A DNA stretch of 64,000 nucleotides, taken from the NCBI RefSeq assembly GCF_000600005.1, contig NZ_CP007446.1:1576894-1640893 (forward strand), read 5' to 3'. The stretch comes from Snodgrassella alvi wkB2 (GTDB lineage Bacteria; Pseudomonadota; Gammaproteobacteria; Burkholderiales; Neisseriaceae). Shown one piece after another: positions 19,517 to 28,708 of the stretch (its first letter is position 1; every line of letters begins with the position of its first letter). The translations under genes and the position numbers were made by a program. The notes beneath the pieces are model-generated. The model was not told where the DNA came from. It did no database searches and was given only the letters and a program-made list of their open reading frames with translations.

Positions 19517-19546
19517 AAAACATGCTCACATGTATAAAGTGAATTT

Positions 19547-19622
19547 GCGGGAATAGCTCAGTTGGTAGAGCGCAACCTTGCCAAGGTTGAGGTCGCGAGT
19601 TCGAGACTCGTTTCCCGCTCCA
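19547..19622 (+). tRNA. tRNA-Gly(GCC), copy 2
   Basis: The sequence is identical to the copy at 19441, with encoded CCA. The start-to-start distance is 106 bp, and the spacer after it differs from that after copy 1 at a single base. Confidence 0.97.
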
Positions 19623-19652
19623 AAAACATGTTCACATGTATAAAGTGAATTT

Positions 19653-19728
19653 GCGGGAATAGCTCAGTTGGTAGAGCGCAACCTTGCCAAGGTTGAGGTC
19701 GCGAGTTCGAGACTCGTTTCCCGCTCCA
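19653..19728 (+). tRNA. tRNA-Gly(GCC), copy 3
   Basis: This is the third identical copy, again 106 bp after the previous one and with encoded CCA. After it the spacer changes completely and leads to tRNA-Cys. Confidence 0.97.
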
Positions 19729-19768
19729 GTTTTATAATAGTTGCTCTACCCGATTGAGTAATATATAA

Positions 19769-19842
19769 GGCGGGATGGCAGAGTGGTCATGCAGCGGACT
19801 GCAAATCCGTGTACGCCGGTTCGATTCCGACTCCCGCCTCCA
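19769..19842 (+). tRNA. tRNA-Cys(GCA)
   Basis: This is a 74-nt cloverleaf: acceptor GGCGGGA/TCCCGCC, anticodon stem GCGGA/TCCGT, loop CTGCAAA with GCA at 19801-19803, T-loop TTCGATT and encoded CCA. The discriminator base is T (U73), the main identity element for cysteine. One C-A mismatch occurs in the T stem (50-64). Confidence 0.95.
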
Positions 19843-19861
19843 GATTATATTAAAGTTTTAT

Positions 19862-19936
19862 GGCGGGGTGGCAGAGTGACTATGCCACAGTGTGCAAAGC
19901 TGTGCAGGCCGGTTTAAATCCGTGCCCCCGCCTCCA
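19862..19936 (+). tRNA. Divergent tRNA-Cys-like gene (GCA)
   Basis: This 75-nt element starts 20 bp after tRNA-Cys. It keeps a perfect 7-bp acceptor stem (GGCGGGG/CCCCGCC), U73 and encoded CCA, the same D stem, and a GCA anticodon (19894-19896). The anticodon stem ACAGT/GCTGT is unlike its neighbour's but pairs (one U-G). The loop starts with G32. The T-loop reads TTTAAAT, so invariant C56 is T, and the T stem pairs only if a T at 19923 bulges. G19 is A here, so the 19-56 tertiary pair would be A-U. It may be a functional odd isoacceptor or a decaying duplicate; the paired changes argue mildly for function. Confidence 0.6.
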
Positions 19937-19978
19937 TACAGCACACAAATATGCACAAAAGTGCATTAAAAACTACCC

Positions 19979-20069
19979 GCCCGGGTGGTGAAATTGGTAG
20001 ACACAACGGACTTAAAATCCGTCGGCTCTTAAAACGGCCGTGCCGGTTCGATTCCGGCTCCGGGCACCA
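19979..20069 (+). tRNA. tRNA-Leu(TAA)
   Basis: This is a 91-nt class II tRNA: acceptor GCCCGGG/TCCGGGC, D-arm GTGGTGAAATTGGTAGACAC, anticodon loop CTTAAAA with TAA at 20013-20015, a long variable arm (CGGCTCTTAAAACGGCCG), T-loop TTCGATT and encoded CCA. Confidence 0.96.
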
Positions 20070-20075
20070 TTTATT

Positions 20076-20107
20076 GAATCCAGATATACTTAGATGTATC
20101 TGGATTC
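20076..20107 (+). terminator. Terminator of the tRNA cluster
   Basis: GAATCCAGATA and TATCTGGATTC form an 11-bp stem with a 10-nt loop starting 7 bp after tRNA-Leu. A short T run follows (TTTACATTTATATTT). Confidence 0.75.
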
Positions 20108-20685
20108 TTTACATTTATATTTCAAGAAATACACACTTGTATATTTTGCTTCTTCAACTGCTCTGTGACATACAAACATTAAATTGATACCTGAAATTCT
20201 ATTGATGATTTTCTACCTCTTACATATATTCCTATACATAAAGAACATGCTCTAACATATTTTATAAAATTTAGAAAAGCAGTAATCAAACTATACTTAT
20301 TATTTTTAATAACCATGCATTTAAAAAACATGAATTTAAAGCTGGGTGAAGCGTATAGAACTCTAAAACAGGCACTGAATTCGAAGTAGCTAATCCCTCA
20401 GGCATACGCAGCCAATAGCAAAACTGATAAAGAACTACAGAGATAAAAAGCCAGCAAATTTATCTAATTTATGTTGGTAACAATAAAATTAGCGAAATTC
20501 CAATGTTAGATAAATGTTTTATTCAATACTACTATTGTATAAAGCAAAATTTTTCATACAAATCTATATTCTCAATTATGATTAGCTATAAATTGAAATA
20601 TAAATTGAGAATATAAAAATAATTTCATTATTGCTTAATCCAGTCATTATTACTCTATCTTTAGCAACAAATCTTTATTATTAAA
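20108..20685. other. Gene-free stretch downstream of the tRNA cluster
   Basis: This stretch has no full gene. Between about 20315 and 20455 the base composition is less AT-rich, and one frame reads a short peptide-like segment (24 codons from ATG 20315, including LGEAYRTLKQAL) that continues past a stop as QAYAANSKTDKELQR. This could be a coding remnant, but I cannot match it to a family. No direct repeat of the tRNA-Leu 3' end is seen, so there is no sign of an integrated element. Confidence 0.4.
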
Positions 20686-21849
20686 TCATAAACCCATTGC
20701 TTCCCGAATCATTCTTTTTTTAATTAAGCCTGAATAATTCACCAGATTCAATCCTTTATTACGAACCCAGCCAATGGCAGGAAAATAGTCATTGGCAAAT
20801 AATTTGAATAAACCATCACAACTATATTGCATCAGCCTTACTGCTAATAATCTTGATCGCTGATACTGCCTGAGAATAGACCATATACCCGAATCACTGG
20901 CATTTGTCAGTAAGTTACTGAGACATTGCACATCTGCAAAACCCAGATTTACGCCTTGTCCGGCCAATGGATGAATAGTATGAGCTGCATCCCCAATCAG
21001 AGCAATTCTTTGGCTGACAATTTTTTTAGGCTGTCGCATTATCAGGTCAAAGTTGAACACAGGAGTGGTTAGTGTTAGTTCACCTAACTTTTGATTACCT
21101 GCCAAAGCAACTTCCCGTGCAAAACTTTCTTTATCCAGCTTCGTCAAACTTTCTGGGTCAGATGTCGACCATACGATAGAAATCTGCTGCTGCGGCAAAG
21201 GCAAATAAGCAAGAATATCACTACCACGAAACCACTGATAAGCACATCCATTATGTGGTTTTTCCGTATTGAAATTAGCAACAATACCTTGTTGCCGATA
21301 TGGAGAAGCGTTTACTTCAATGCCAACCTGCTCACGCAACCAAGAATTAGCTCCATCTGCACCAACCACTAGCTGACTGCAATAAGTTTGACCATTTTCC
21401 AGAGTTATCTTTGCCGACCATACATCGGTAATCACAGATTGAGGACAACTACTGACTATTGCTACCCCCTCTTCCTCCAATGCTAGCCACAATTTTGCCA
21501 GCAAATAGCGGTTTTCAACCATTGAATTTAAACAAGGTACATTTATACTGGAGGCGTCAAAACTAATACATCCATTACCGTCACCATAAACCTCCATATG
21601 GCTTACTTTTTGTACTCTTTCTTCCGGCCAAACTCCTAATCTATTGAAAAATTGCTGATTAGTCGGACTAATGGCATAAATACGGGCATCCCAAGACTGA
21701 GAGAGACTGAGCAAATCTGTTTGAGGTGGCTTTTTTTCAATGATAAGAATTTTTTTACCTTGCTGATGTAAAGCTAAAGCTAAAGTTGCACCAACCAACC
21801 CTCCACCTAGAATAATGACATCAAAATCATATTGTGTGTTTATGCTCAT
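20686..21849 (-). CDS. FAD-dependent ubiquinone-biosynthesis hydroxylase (UbiH/UbiF/VisC family)
   Basis: This aromatic-ring hydroxylase of the ubiquinone pathway has the family's three FAD motifs: N-terminal GGGLVGATLALAL, the DG motif (VVGADGANSWLREQ) and GDAAHTIHPLAGQGVNLG near residue 285. It is about 387 residues from the ATG at 21849, which has GGAAAG just upstream; the ATG at 21861 lacks a ribosome site. Intact LAGQGVNLG places it nearer UbiF/VisC than its neighbour. It follows the second paralogue by about 36 bp in the same direction, so the two probably hydroxylate different ring positions. Confidence 0.87.
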   Translation of the reverse strand: MSINTQYDFDVIILGGGLVGATLALALHQQGKKILIIEKKPPQTDLLSLSQSWDARIYAISPTNQQFFNRLGVWPEERVQKVSHMEVYGDGNGCISFDASSINVPCLNSMVENRYLLAKLWLALEEEGVAIVSSCPQSVITDVWSAKITLENGQTYCSQLVVGADGANSWLREQVGIEVNASPYRQQGIVANFNTEKPHNGCAYQWFRGSDILAYLPLPQQQISIVWSTSDPESLTKLDKESFAREVALAGNQKLGELTLTTPVFNFDLIMRQPKKIVSQRIALIGDAAHTIHPLAGQGVNLGFADVQCLSNLLTNASDSGIWSILRQYQRSRLLAVRLMQYSCDGLFKLFANDYFPAIGWVRNKGLNLVNYSGLIKKRMIREAMGL

Positions 21850-21885
21850 TTTGCTTTCCATATCGTTTAAACAATAGTATTTATT

Positions 21886-23067
21886 CTAGATATCGGGATG
21901 AGGAGTTACTCCAAAAACCAGCTGCCTGGTAAACTTATGCTTCAAAACAGGCACTGATCCCAAAATACTCATACCCATACTTTGTCCATATGCCAGCCCG
22001 CTGTGAGCATGATCAAACAGTTGTACCAGAATATGCGTAAAGCCTACAACTGCACGAGCATCATAAGCACGTATTCGTGCATATTTTCCGGCTAAAGAAC
22101 TATCATTAAGAGAAATTTTATCTGTCTTACCAAATGTTGCACTTAACATTTCGGCATCACGAACACCGAGATTCAATCCTTGTGCAGCAACTGGATGCAT
22201 GGTTTGGGCAGCATTTCCAATGCAAATTACTCTCTGGCTATATACCTGGTTAAGCTGACGTAATTTCAATGGAAAAGTTGCCGGCGTTCCCATTTGCTCT
22301 AAATGACCTAAGCGATCTCCCATTACAGACTGTAACTGCTGATTAAATTCTGCCACATTCCACAGCTCTCGTTGCAATGCTTCTTCATGAGTACATGTCC
22401 AGACCAGTCGAAAATCATTTCTATAAGGTAATAAAGCAAGCGGTCCATTTTCAGTAAAACGTTCATAGGCAATAGCATGATTGCCTGCCTCGAACTTTAG
22501 AGTATTAACTAAAGCCAGCTGCCGGTAATCATGGGTGTGTACTTTTATATTCGGCAAACCGGCAGCCAGTTCACCTCCTTCTGCCAGAATCAGCCATTGT
22601 GCAGTTAAGTTATGCCTTCGTTGCTGATAAAAACACTGTGCTGAAGCCCAATGAGTTGTACTTTGTACCTGTTCAACAGTTGTTTGCCATTGCACAGATA
22701 TATTGTTTTTTTGTAATGCTGTTTCACAAGCCTGTAATAATCTGACATAATCAATCGTCGCTCCAAGATAAGGTAATCCTATATCCTGTGCTGACATTAG
22801 TACACGACCAAAATGATGCTGCCGTGAAACATGTACCTGCCGGATAAAAGTCAACATTTCATCAGGCAGATATACTCCGGCCTGCCGGAAAGTCTGGATA
22901 CTATGATATGACAAAGCAAGAGTACGCTGATCATTCAGATTACTGTCAGCAGCTCTGGCCTCCAGTAATAAAACCGATTGATTCTGCTGTTTTAACAACA
23001 AAGCAGTAAGCATGCCAACAGGGCCTGCACCGATAATAATAAACGGATAATGTGATAATGGCTGCAT
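21886..23067 (-). CDS. FAD-dependent ubiquinone-biosynthesis hydroxylase (UbiH-like paralogue)
   Basis: The 393-residue paralogue of the downstream gene has Rossmann motif GAGPVGMLTALLL and the C-terminal FAD motif GNAAQTMHPVAAQGLNLG. In the latter the usual GDAAH reads GNAAQ; UbiH proteins often show this variation. The middle DG motif is weak (AEGGELAAGLPN). It is the first gene of a two-gene operon. Ubiquinone is the main respiratory quinone of betaproteobacteria, and ring hydroxylation at C6, C1 and C5 needs two or three such enzymes. The assignment of position (UbiH versus UbiF/UbiI) is inference. Confidence 0.85.
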   Translation of the reverse strand: MQPLSHYPFIIIGAGPVGMLTALLLKQQNQSVLLLEARAADSNLNDQRTLALSYHSIQTFRQAGVYLPDEMLTFIRQVHVSRQHHFGRVLMSAQDIGLPYLGATIDYVRLLQACETALQKNNISVQWQTTVEQVQSTTHWASAQCFYQQRRHNLTAQWLILAEGGELAAGLPNIKVHTHDYRQLALVNTLKFEAGNHAIAYERFTENGPLALLPYRNDFRLVWTCTHEEALQRELWNVAEFNQQLQSVMGDRLGHLEQMGTPATFPLKLRQLNQVYSQRVICIGNAAQTMHPVAAQGLNLGVRDAEMLSATFGKTDKISLNDSSLAGKYARIRAYDARAVVGFTHILVQLFDHAHSGLAYGQSMGMSILGSVPVLKHKFTRQLVFGVTPHPDI

Positions 23068-23368
23068 AAGCAGTACTCTTAATCAAGACAGTCAAATTCT
23101 AACGTAATTTATCCATATAGAAACATAAATCTTATTTACCAGTCAGATTAAATAAAATTCTTGCTAAGCTAATATGTAATTCTTTTTTCAAGCACTAAAG
23201 TTCTACTCCAACTTCTTCAGCCTGATAATGAAATAAATATTACTCTTTTACTTAATAGTTTATAAATTGATAAAATTTATTTCGACAGATACAATTACTA
23301 AATCGAAAAATATACAAAATAAAACATCATTATAAAAATGGTGCTTTATATGGTTTCAATGTTTCTGT
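23068..23368. other. Spacer between the ubi pair and the MFS gene
   Basis: This 301-bp AT-rich spacer should hold the promoter of the ubi pair (minus strand). No open frame, repeat or clear terminator was seen. Confidence 0.45.
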
Positions 23369-24556
23369 TTATGCTTTTTTTCGCATCAACACACCACCAA
23401 TCAGCATTGCCAGCAACTGTACACTAATTAGTACAACAGCAGTCATAAACCACCCTCCACTCTCAAAGGCATGACCACATAATAATGAGCCGGCAAAACC
23501 GCCTGCATAATAGCACATGTAATACAGACCGGAAGCCAGCGAACGGCCTTCTGTTACATTGGCAGAAATATAGGTAATAGTAGACGATTGTGTAATAAAA
23601 ATACCGCTACTCATAATAGCCAGTGCCAGTACAATAACCCATAACGGATGCATCAGGGTTATCAGCACACCCAAAATGGATAAACTCATAGCTATTAATA
23701 CAGTTAGATTGGTACCAAATTTGACAATTAACCGAGCAGATAATGGAGTAATAATCATACCAATCAGATATACGGCAAAAATATTAGCTAATTGTGAACT
23801 GCTTAGATTATATGGCGGCTGATCAAGATACAAATTGATATAGGTAAAACAACCAACCAGAGAAAACAGAACACAAAAACCCAATGCACAAGCTGCAAGA
23901 ATATACCGATTATGTAAATGATGCCATAAGGTTATTAATGCTGTTGAAATCTGTGGTTTAGCCTCGAATTTTTGCGATGCAGGAAGATTTTTCCATACCA
24001 GAACCGCTCCAGATATACTGATAATACCCATTATTAAGAAAGCATGACGCCAGCCCATAAAGTCTGTGAGGTATCCCATCAGAAACCGGCCAAGGAAACC
24101 ACCCAATACCGTACCAGAAACATAAAAGCTCATCAGTTTGATACGTGTATTACCAGAAAATTCTTCACCTAAATAAGCCAGTAAAACGACAGTTATGCCG
24201 GGTACTGCAACACCCTGAGCAAAGCGCAACCACCATAGCCAATTGATACTGTGCACAAAAGACAATGCTAAAGTAGGAATAGCAATAAAAAAAACCGAAC
24301 CTACAATAAAAGCTTTGCGTCCGAAAGCATCTGAAATCATTCCTAAAAACGGAGACGTTAATGCGACAGCCAAAATTGTCGCTCCTACAGTTGAACCTAT
24401 TGCAGCAGCACTGGCATGGAACTCCTGCATCAATACAGGTAACACTGACTGAATAGCGTAAACCTGAATAAAAGCCAGAGCACCGGTAATCAGCACTGTT
24501 ATAATTAAGGCCAGATTCAGTTTTGGAGTGATTGAAGGTGTAAGTGGTTTACTCAT
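23369..24556 (-). CDS. Major facilitator superfamily transporter (YnfM/AraJ-like)
   Basis: The 395-residue membrane protein has about 12 predicted helices. The MFS loop motif between helices 2 and 3 is clear (GMISDAFGRKAFIVGS, about 77-92), as is the equivalent region of the second half (SARLIVKFGTNL). The length and motifs fit the 12-helix drug/sugar efflux type (YnfM, AraJ). The substrate is unknown. It is separated by 633 bp from a divergent Lrp-family regulator, which could control it, though that is inference from position only. Confidence 0.85.
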   Translation of the reverse strand: MSKPLTPSITPKLNLALIITVLITGALAFIQVYAIQSVLPVLMQEFHASAAAIGSTVGATILAVALTSPFLGMISDAFGRKAFIVGSVFFIAIPTLALSFVHSINWLWWLRFAQGVAVPGITVVLLAYLGEEFSGNTRIKLMSFYVSGTVLGGFLGRFLMGYLTDFMGWRHAFLIMGIISISGAVLVWKNLPASQKFEAKPQISTALITLWHHLHNRYILAACALGFCVLFSLVGCFTYINLYLDQPPYNLSSSQLANIFAVYLIGMIITPLSARLIVKFGTNLTVLIAMSLSILGVLITLMHPLWVIVLALAIMSSGIFITQSSTITYISANVTEGRSLASGLYYMCYYAGGFAGSLLCGHAFESGGWFMTAVVLISVQLLAMLIGGVLMRKKA

Positions 24557-25189
24557 TATAATGCAAACTATTTATTAGAATTATCTGAATAACATATAAT
24601 AATTAATCTGATTATTTCAAATAATGGTTAAACAAAATATTTTAAAATTTGTTATATTATGTATTTTATTTATTATACCTCTCAGTGTAATTATAGCTTT
24701 TCAGATTTGCAGTAATTTAAACTTCTGGATAATATCACTTTATTCTTTATATAGTTATTATTAATTATTAATTTCTTAAAAAATAAACCGTTAATAAATT
24801 GAGTTTATACGCTTACAAAAATATGAATAAATATTACCTATATAAAAATATTTATATCAATCAACTAATTAAACAATATCATTTTATTTATTGCATTTAA
24901 TGGTTATTATCCGTGTAAACTTCAATTAGCAATAATATACAGATATTACAACTTTAAACTGAATAATATATTTCAAGAAAGTAGAATAGTATCAACATTT
25001 TTTATAGTAATAAGGGGATTAGATATTTAAAAAGCATTTGGAATAACTAGTATTAATTTTAAATTAATGTCAAAATAAAATAAATTTGTGTAATTAAGTG
25101 CAATCTTATAAATTGTATAAACTTTAACTTTAATTTATTATCGCCGCCTGTTTCATCGCTGCGACAATAATCCTCAGGATCCTTGTATC
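24557..25189. promoter_or_regulatory. Divergent AT-rich region between the MFS gene and the Lrp-type regulator
   Basis: This 633-bp spacer contains the promoters of both flanking genes. It is very AT-rich (long A/T runs) with no gene in any frame. Lrp-family proteins favour AT-rich degenerate sites, but no specific operator can be named from sequence alone. Confidence 0.4.
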
Positions 25190-25672
25190 ATGGCAATAAG
25201 TTTTTTAGATAAAACCGACCTGAAAATCCTGCAAGTTTTACAAGATAATGGTCGTCTTACTAATGTTGAGCTATCCGAGCGAGTAGCTTTATCACCATCG
25301 CCATGTCTGCGCCGGTTAAAGCAGCTTGAAGAATCGGGGATTATTCGCCGTTATGCAGCTCTTCTGGACCCTTATCATGTAGAACTGGGTTTGCAGGCAT
25401 TTATTCGGGTTAGAGTTAATAAAAGTAAACAGTCCCGTGATGAGTTTACTCTTGCTGTTCAAAGCTGGCCTCAGGTGCTTAATTGTTTTGCACTCACTGG
25501 GGAGTCTGATTACATTCTTCAGGCTTTTTTCTCAGATATGAATGCTTTTTCGCACTTCGTACTGGAAACTTTACTGGCAACTCCGGGAGTGGAAGATGCC
25601 AAATCCAGCTTTGTACTGAAAGAGATTAAAACAACTACTTCGTTACCGCTGGAACATTTAAATGTAGGCTAA
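25190..25672 (+). CDS. lrp: Lrp/AsnC-family transcriptional regulator
   Basis: The 160-residue protein has an N-terminal winged helix-turn-helix (LDKTDLKILQVLQDNGRL, then VELSERVALSPSPCLRRLKQLEESGIIRRY, about 5-55) and a C-terminal RAM ligand-binding domain with the effector loop ALTGESDYILQ (about 103-113). It is close to Lrp itself in length and in the RVALSPSPCLRRLKQLE segment. It lies alone at the head of a run of plus-strand genes and divergent from an MFS transporter. The effector amino acid and regulon are unknown. Confidence 0.9.
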   Translation: MAISFLDKTDLKILQVLQDNGRLTNVELSERVALSPSPCLRRLKQLEESGIIRRYAALLDPYHVELGLQAFIRVRVNKSKQSRDEFTLAVQSWPQVLNCFALTGESDYILQAFFSDMNAFSHFVLETLLATPGVEDAKSSFVLKEIKTTTSLPLEHLNVG

Positions 25673-25775
25673 AAAACTCAAAATTAGTTTTAATAAACTA
25701 ATAGTAAAGAATGTTTTAATTGTTTAAGAATTCATGCTACGCTTGAGCGTCTGTTATCTACATAGATAAATACAT

Positions 25776-26351
25776 ATGTCTGTCATTTATAATCAGGATG
25801 AAGAAATTATTGCTATTTGCCGCCACTGGCTGGAACAGGCAGTAATCGGACTTAATCTTTGCCCTTTTGCCAGAAAACCTTACAATTTAAAAAGATTGCG
25901 GTTTAGCATAAGCCATGCCAGACATGTTGATGCATTTCTGGAATTCATAGAGCAGGAAATTCAGTTGTTGTTACAAACGCCGGCACACGAAACAGAAACC
26001 ACTTTAATTGTCGAACCTTCATTATTTACAGATTTTGAGACGTTTCTGGATGCTGTAACTTTAGCAGAAGATGTACTTCAGGAGATTGGAGCAAATGGCA
26101 TCATACAAATAGCCCCTTTTCATCCTGAATTTCAGTTTGCTGATGAACCTAAGGATGATATCAGTAACTATACTAATCGCAGTCCCTATCCTATTTTACA
26201 CTTGATACGTGAAAGTAGTATTGATCAAGCGATTGCGGCATTTCCTGATACTGCAACCATATATGAACGTAACAAAGCATTGTTACGTGAAATGGGAATG
26301 GAAGGCTGGACAAAATTAGCAATCGAATACCCGTTGCAAAAATCAAAATAA
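25776..26351 (+). CDS. DUF1415 family protein
   Basis: The 191-residue cytosolic protein has the features of DUF1415: an N-terminal helix with WLEQAVIGLNLCPFARKP (about 17-34) carrying a conserved Cys, and the central AVTLAEDVLQE. The late motif FHPEFQFADEPKDDISNYTNRSPYPILHLIRE includes many conserved acidic and aromatic residues. The family is widespread in proteobacteria and has no assigned reaction that I know of. It follows lrp by 103 bp with no strong terminator between them. Confidence 0.85.
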   Translation: MSVIYNQDEEIIAICRHWLEQAVIGLNLCPFARKPYNLKRLRFSISHARHVDAFLEFIEQEIQLLLQTPAHETETTLIVEPSLFTDFETFLDAVTLAEDVLQEIGANGIIQIAPFHPEFQFADEPKDDISNYTNRSPYPILHLIRESSIDQAIAAFPDTATIYERNKALLREMGMEGWTKLAIEYPLQKSK

Positions 26352-26513
26352 ATTAATCTTAAACTTCATATCAAATTGTAAAATTCGAATCTTTCCTCTG
26401 AACTATCATGCTAAATCTTTTATTAATAGCTTACTTTTTATCGAGTTTACTTTTTAACACCATACGAAATTATTGTTAAAATCTCTATTTGCTTAAATAG
26501 TAAACTATCAAGA

Positions 26514-27971
26514 ATGACGCCAGTTAACCCTTCTGTTGTACAGTTTGCCTTTTCTTTATTAAAGCAAGGCAATCGAATACTGCAATTAATATTTTTATTT
26601 ATCGTTAGTTTATTACCATTTCCTGTACTGGCTGCCGGCTTACCTGCCCATGAATTGAGTTTATGGTGGTGCTTTCCTTTTATCGGTTTGCTTTTGTCTA
26701 TAGCTTTGTGTCCGATATTGATACCTAAAACATGGCATAGTCATAGTGGAAAAATTATCGGTGTATGGTGTGCTGCATTTCTGATACCTCTGAGCTGCTA
26801 CTATAATGTTTCAGCTGGTTTATCTATTACCATACATGCATTGTTACAGGAATATATTCCATTTATGCTTTTACTACTGGCTTTATATACACTTTCCGGT
26901 GGTATTCTTATTCAGCATAATGGTAATGGCAGTGTAAAACTCAATGTACTGATTCTGGCAGCAGGTACACTTCTGGCCGGAATCATGGGTACAACTGGTG
27001 CTGCCATGCTATTTATCCGCCCTTTATTGCGGGCCAATGCACAGCGACGCCATCGAACTCATCTTGTGGTATTTTTTATTTTTCTAGTGGCCAACATCGG
27101 TGGCGGATTAACCCCGCTTGGAGACCCGCCATTATTTCTGGGTTTTCTGAAAGGTGTTGGTTTTCAGTGGACATTCGTTCACATGCTTTTGCCCGTAATT
27201 ATCAATACTCTGATTTTACTATTTATTTTCTTTTGTATTGATTACTATTTATGGCAACGTGAAATTATTACTAATGATAAAGTTCAGAACAGTATTTCTT
27301 CATGGTCTATTCAGGGTAAAGCCAACTTATTGTTATTATTTGCAGTTACTGGAGTAATATTGATTTCCGGATTATGTAAAAATTTACCGGTATGGAATAT
27401 TTACGGAATTGAAACCAGTTTAGTTGCATGGATACGTGATGGTTTACTGCTCATCATTACTTTATGCTCGCTAAAATTAACACCAACGAAATTACGCAGA
27501 CAAAATGACTTTAACTGGGCACCTATGATTGAAGTAGGTAAATTATTTATCGGAATTTTCATAACTATTGCTCCTGTAATGGCTATATTACAACTCGGAC
27601 AGTCAGGAAGTTTCCGAATACTGATAAATTTAATCGAGCAAAATGGAGAACCTGTAAACACTCTCTATTTCTGGCTAAGTGGTTTATTATCCGGCTTCCT
27701 GGATAATGCGCCTACCTATCTAGTGTTTTTCAATCTTGCTGGAGGTGATGCTGCTTTACTAATGCAACATTTACCTTCTACATTAATGGCGGTTTCTATG
27801 GGTTCAGTATTCATGGGGGCGCTCAGTTATATTGGTAATGCTCCTAATCTCATGGTTAAATCTATTGCCGAGCAACATCGAATTACTATGCCAAGCTTTT
27901 TTGGCTACATGAGTTGGTCTGTTACTCTGCTTATTCCGGTTTTTTTACTGGATACTTTATTGTTTTTTTAA
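26514..27971 (+). CDS. Sodium:proton antiporter-like transporter (NhaD/ArsB ion-transporter superfamily)
   Basis: The 485-residue polytopic protein has about 11-13 hydrophobic segments. Its family signature is NIGGGLTPLGDPPLFLGFLKGVGF (about 194-217, given here in part), with the mirrored second half FLDNAPTYLVFFNLAGG and YIGNAPNLMVKSIAE, typical of NhaD and related ion transporters. The likely role is Na+/H+ exchange at the inner membrane; the ion is inferred from family only. It precedes rsuA by 37 bp, so they may be co-transcribed. Confidence 0.83.
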   Translation: MTPVNPSVVQFAFSLLKQGNRILQLIFLFIVSLLPFPVLAAGLPAHELSLWWCFPFIGLLLSIALCPILIPKTWHSHSGKIIGVWCAAFLIPLSCYYNVSAGLSITIHALLQEYIPFMLLLLALYTLSGGILIQHNGNGSVKLNVLILAAGTLLAGIMGTTGAAMLFIRPLLRANAQRRHRTHLVVFFIFLVANIGGGLTPLGDPPLFLGFLKGVGFQWTFVHMLLPVIINTLILLFIFFCIDYYLWQREIITNDKVQNSISSWSIQGKANLLLLFAVTGVILISGLCKNLPVWNIYGIETSLVAWIRDGLLLIITLCSLKLTPTKLRRQNDFNWAPMIEVGKLFIGIFITIAPVMAILQLGQSGSFRILINLIEQNGEPVNTLYFWLSGLLSGFLDNAPTYLVFFNLAGGDAALLMQHLPSTLMAVSMGSVFMGALSYIGNAPNLMVKSIAEQHRITMPSFFGYMSWSVTLLIPVFLLDTLLFF

Positions 27972-28008
27972 CTTATCGGAATAGCCGGCCATTAAGGTTT
28001 ATTTAGTT

Positions 28009-28707
28009 ATGCAATTATTGAAATACCTGCAAGCACAAGGTTTGGGCAGTCGCAAGCAATGTCAGGCATTAATTGACGACGATGCTGTACGAATTAATGA
28101 TACGCTCTGCAATCATGCTCAAATGGATATCGACCCGAAAGCGGTAAGCAGTTTATATATTGATGACGTGAGTCTGATTCCAGTACCTCTTCCTTATTTT
28201 TATATTCTGCTCAATAAACCCGCTGATTATGAAACTTCGCATAAACCACAATTTTATCCGAGTGTTTTTAGTTTATTACCAGAGCCATTGCGTCATCTGG
28301 ACATGCAGGCTGTAGGCAGGTTAGATGCAGATACAACCGGCGTATTAATCCTGACTAACGATGGTCAGTTTAATCACCGTTGCACGTCACCAAAACATAA
28401 ACTTCCAAAAATTTATCGTGTTAGTTTGAAGCATGCTGCAGACGAAAAACTATGTATTATTTTAAAAAACGGGGTCTTGTTACACGATGATAACGAAACG
28501 GTAACTGCACAGGCCGCTGAGTTAATTGATCCGCATACCTTACAGCTTACCATTACTTCAGGTAAATACCACCAGGTAAAACGGATGATAGCTGCAGCCG
28601 GCAATCGTGTTACTGCCTTGCATCGCAGTGCTTTCGGACTATGGCAGACTGAAGATTTACCTGCTGGCGGATGGCGTTTTTTTCAACCTGAGTCCGGCTT
28701 AATGTAA
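28009..28707 (+). CDS. rsuA: Ribosomal small subunit pseudouridine synthase (RsuA family)
   Basis: The 232-residue RNA-modifying enzyme isomerises U516 of 16S rRNA in the E. coli family member. An S4 RNA-binding domain lies at the N-terminus (LLKYLQAQGLGSRKQCQALI, residues 3-22). The catalytic domain carries the hallmark GRLDADTTGVLILTNDG with catalytic Asp106. The C-terminal KYHQVKRMIAAAGNRV completes the RsuA/RluE signature. The next gene begins one base after its stop, indicating coupled translation. Confidence 0.92.
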   Translation: MQLLKYLQAQGLGSRKQCQALIDDDAVRINDTLCNHAQMDIDPKAVSSLYIDDVSLIPVPLPYFYILLNKPADYETSHKPQFYPSVFSLLPEPLRHLDMQAVGRLDADTTGVLILTNDGQFNHRCTSPKHKLPKIYRVSLKHAADEKLCIILKNGVLLHDDNETVTAQAAELIDPHTLQLTITSGKYHQVKRMIAAAGNRVTALHRSAFGLWQTEDLPAGGWRFFQPESGLM

Positions 28708-28708
28708 C

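Noticed and set aside
19441-19728. CRISPR-like array (three repeats at constant spacing)
   Set aside because: The repeated element is a full tRNA-Gly with CCA, and the spacers are almost identical to each other, unlike CRISPR spacers.
19951-20187. A 78-codon frame over tRNA-Leu
   Set aside because: It is the translation of the tRNA gene and its terminator, not a protein gene.
20070-20685. Integrated genetic element at tRNA-Leu
   Set aside because: There is no integrase gene and no second copy of the tRNA-Leu 3' end in the window.
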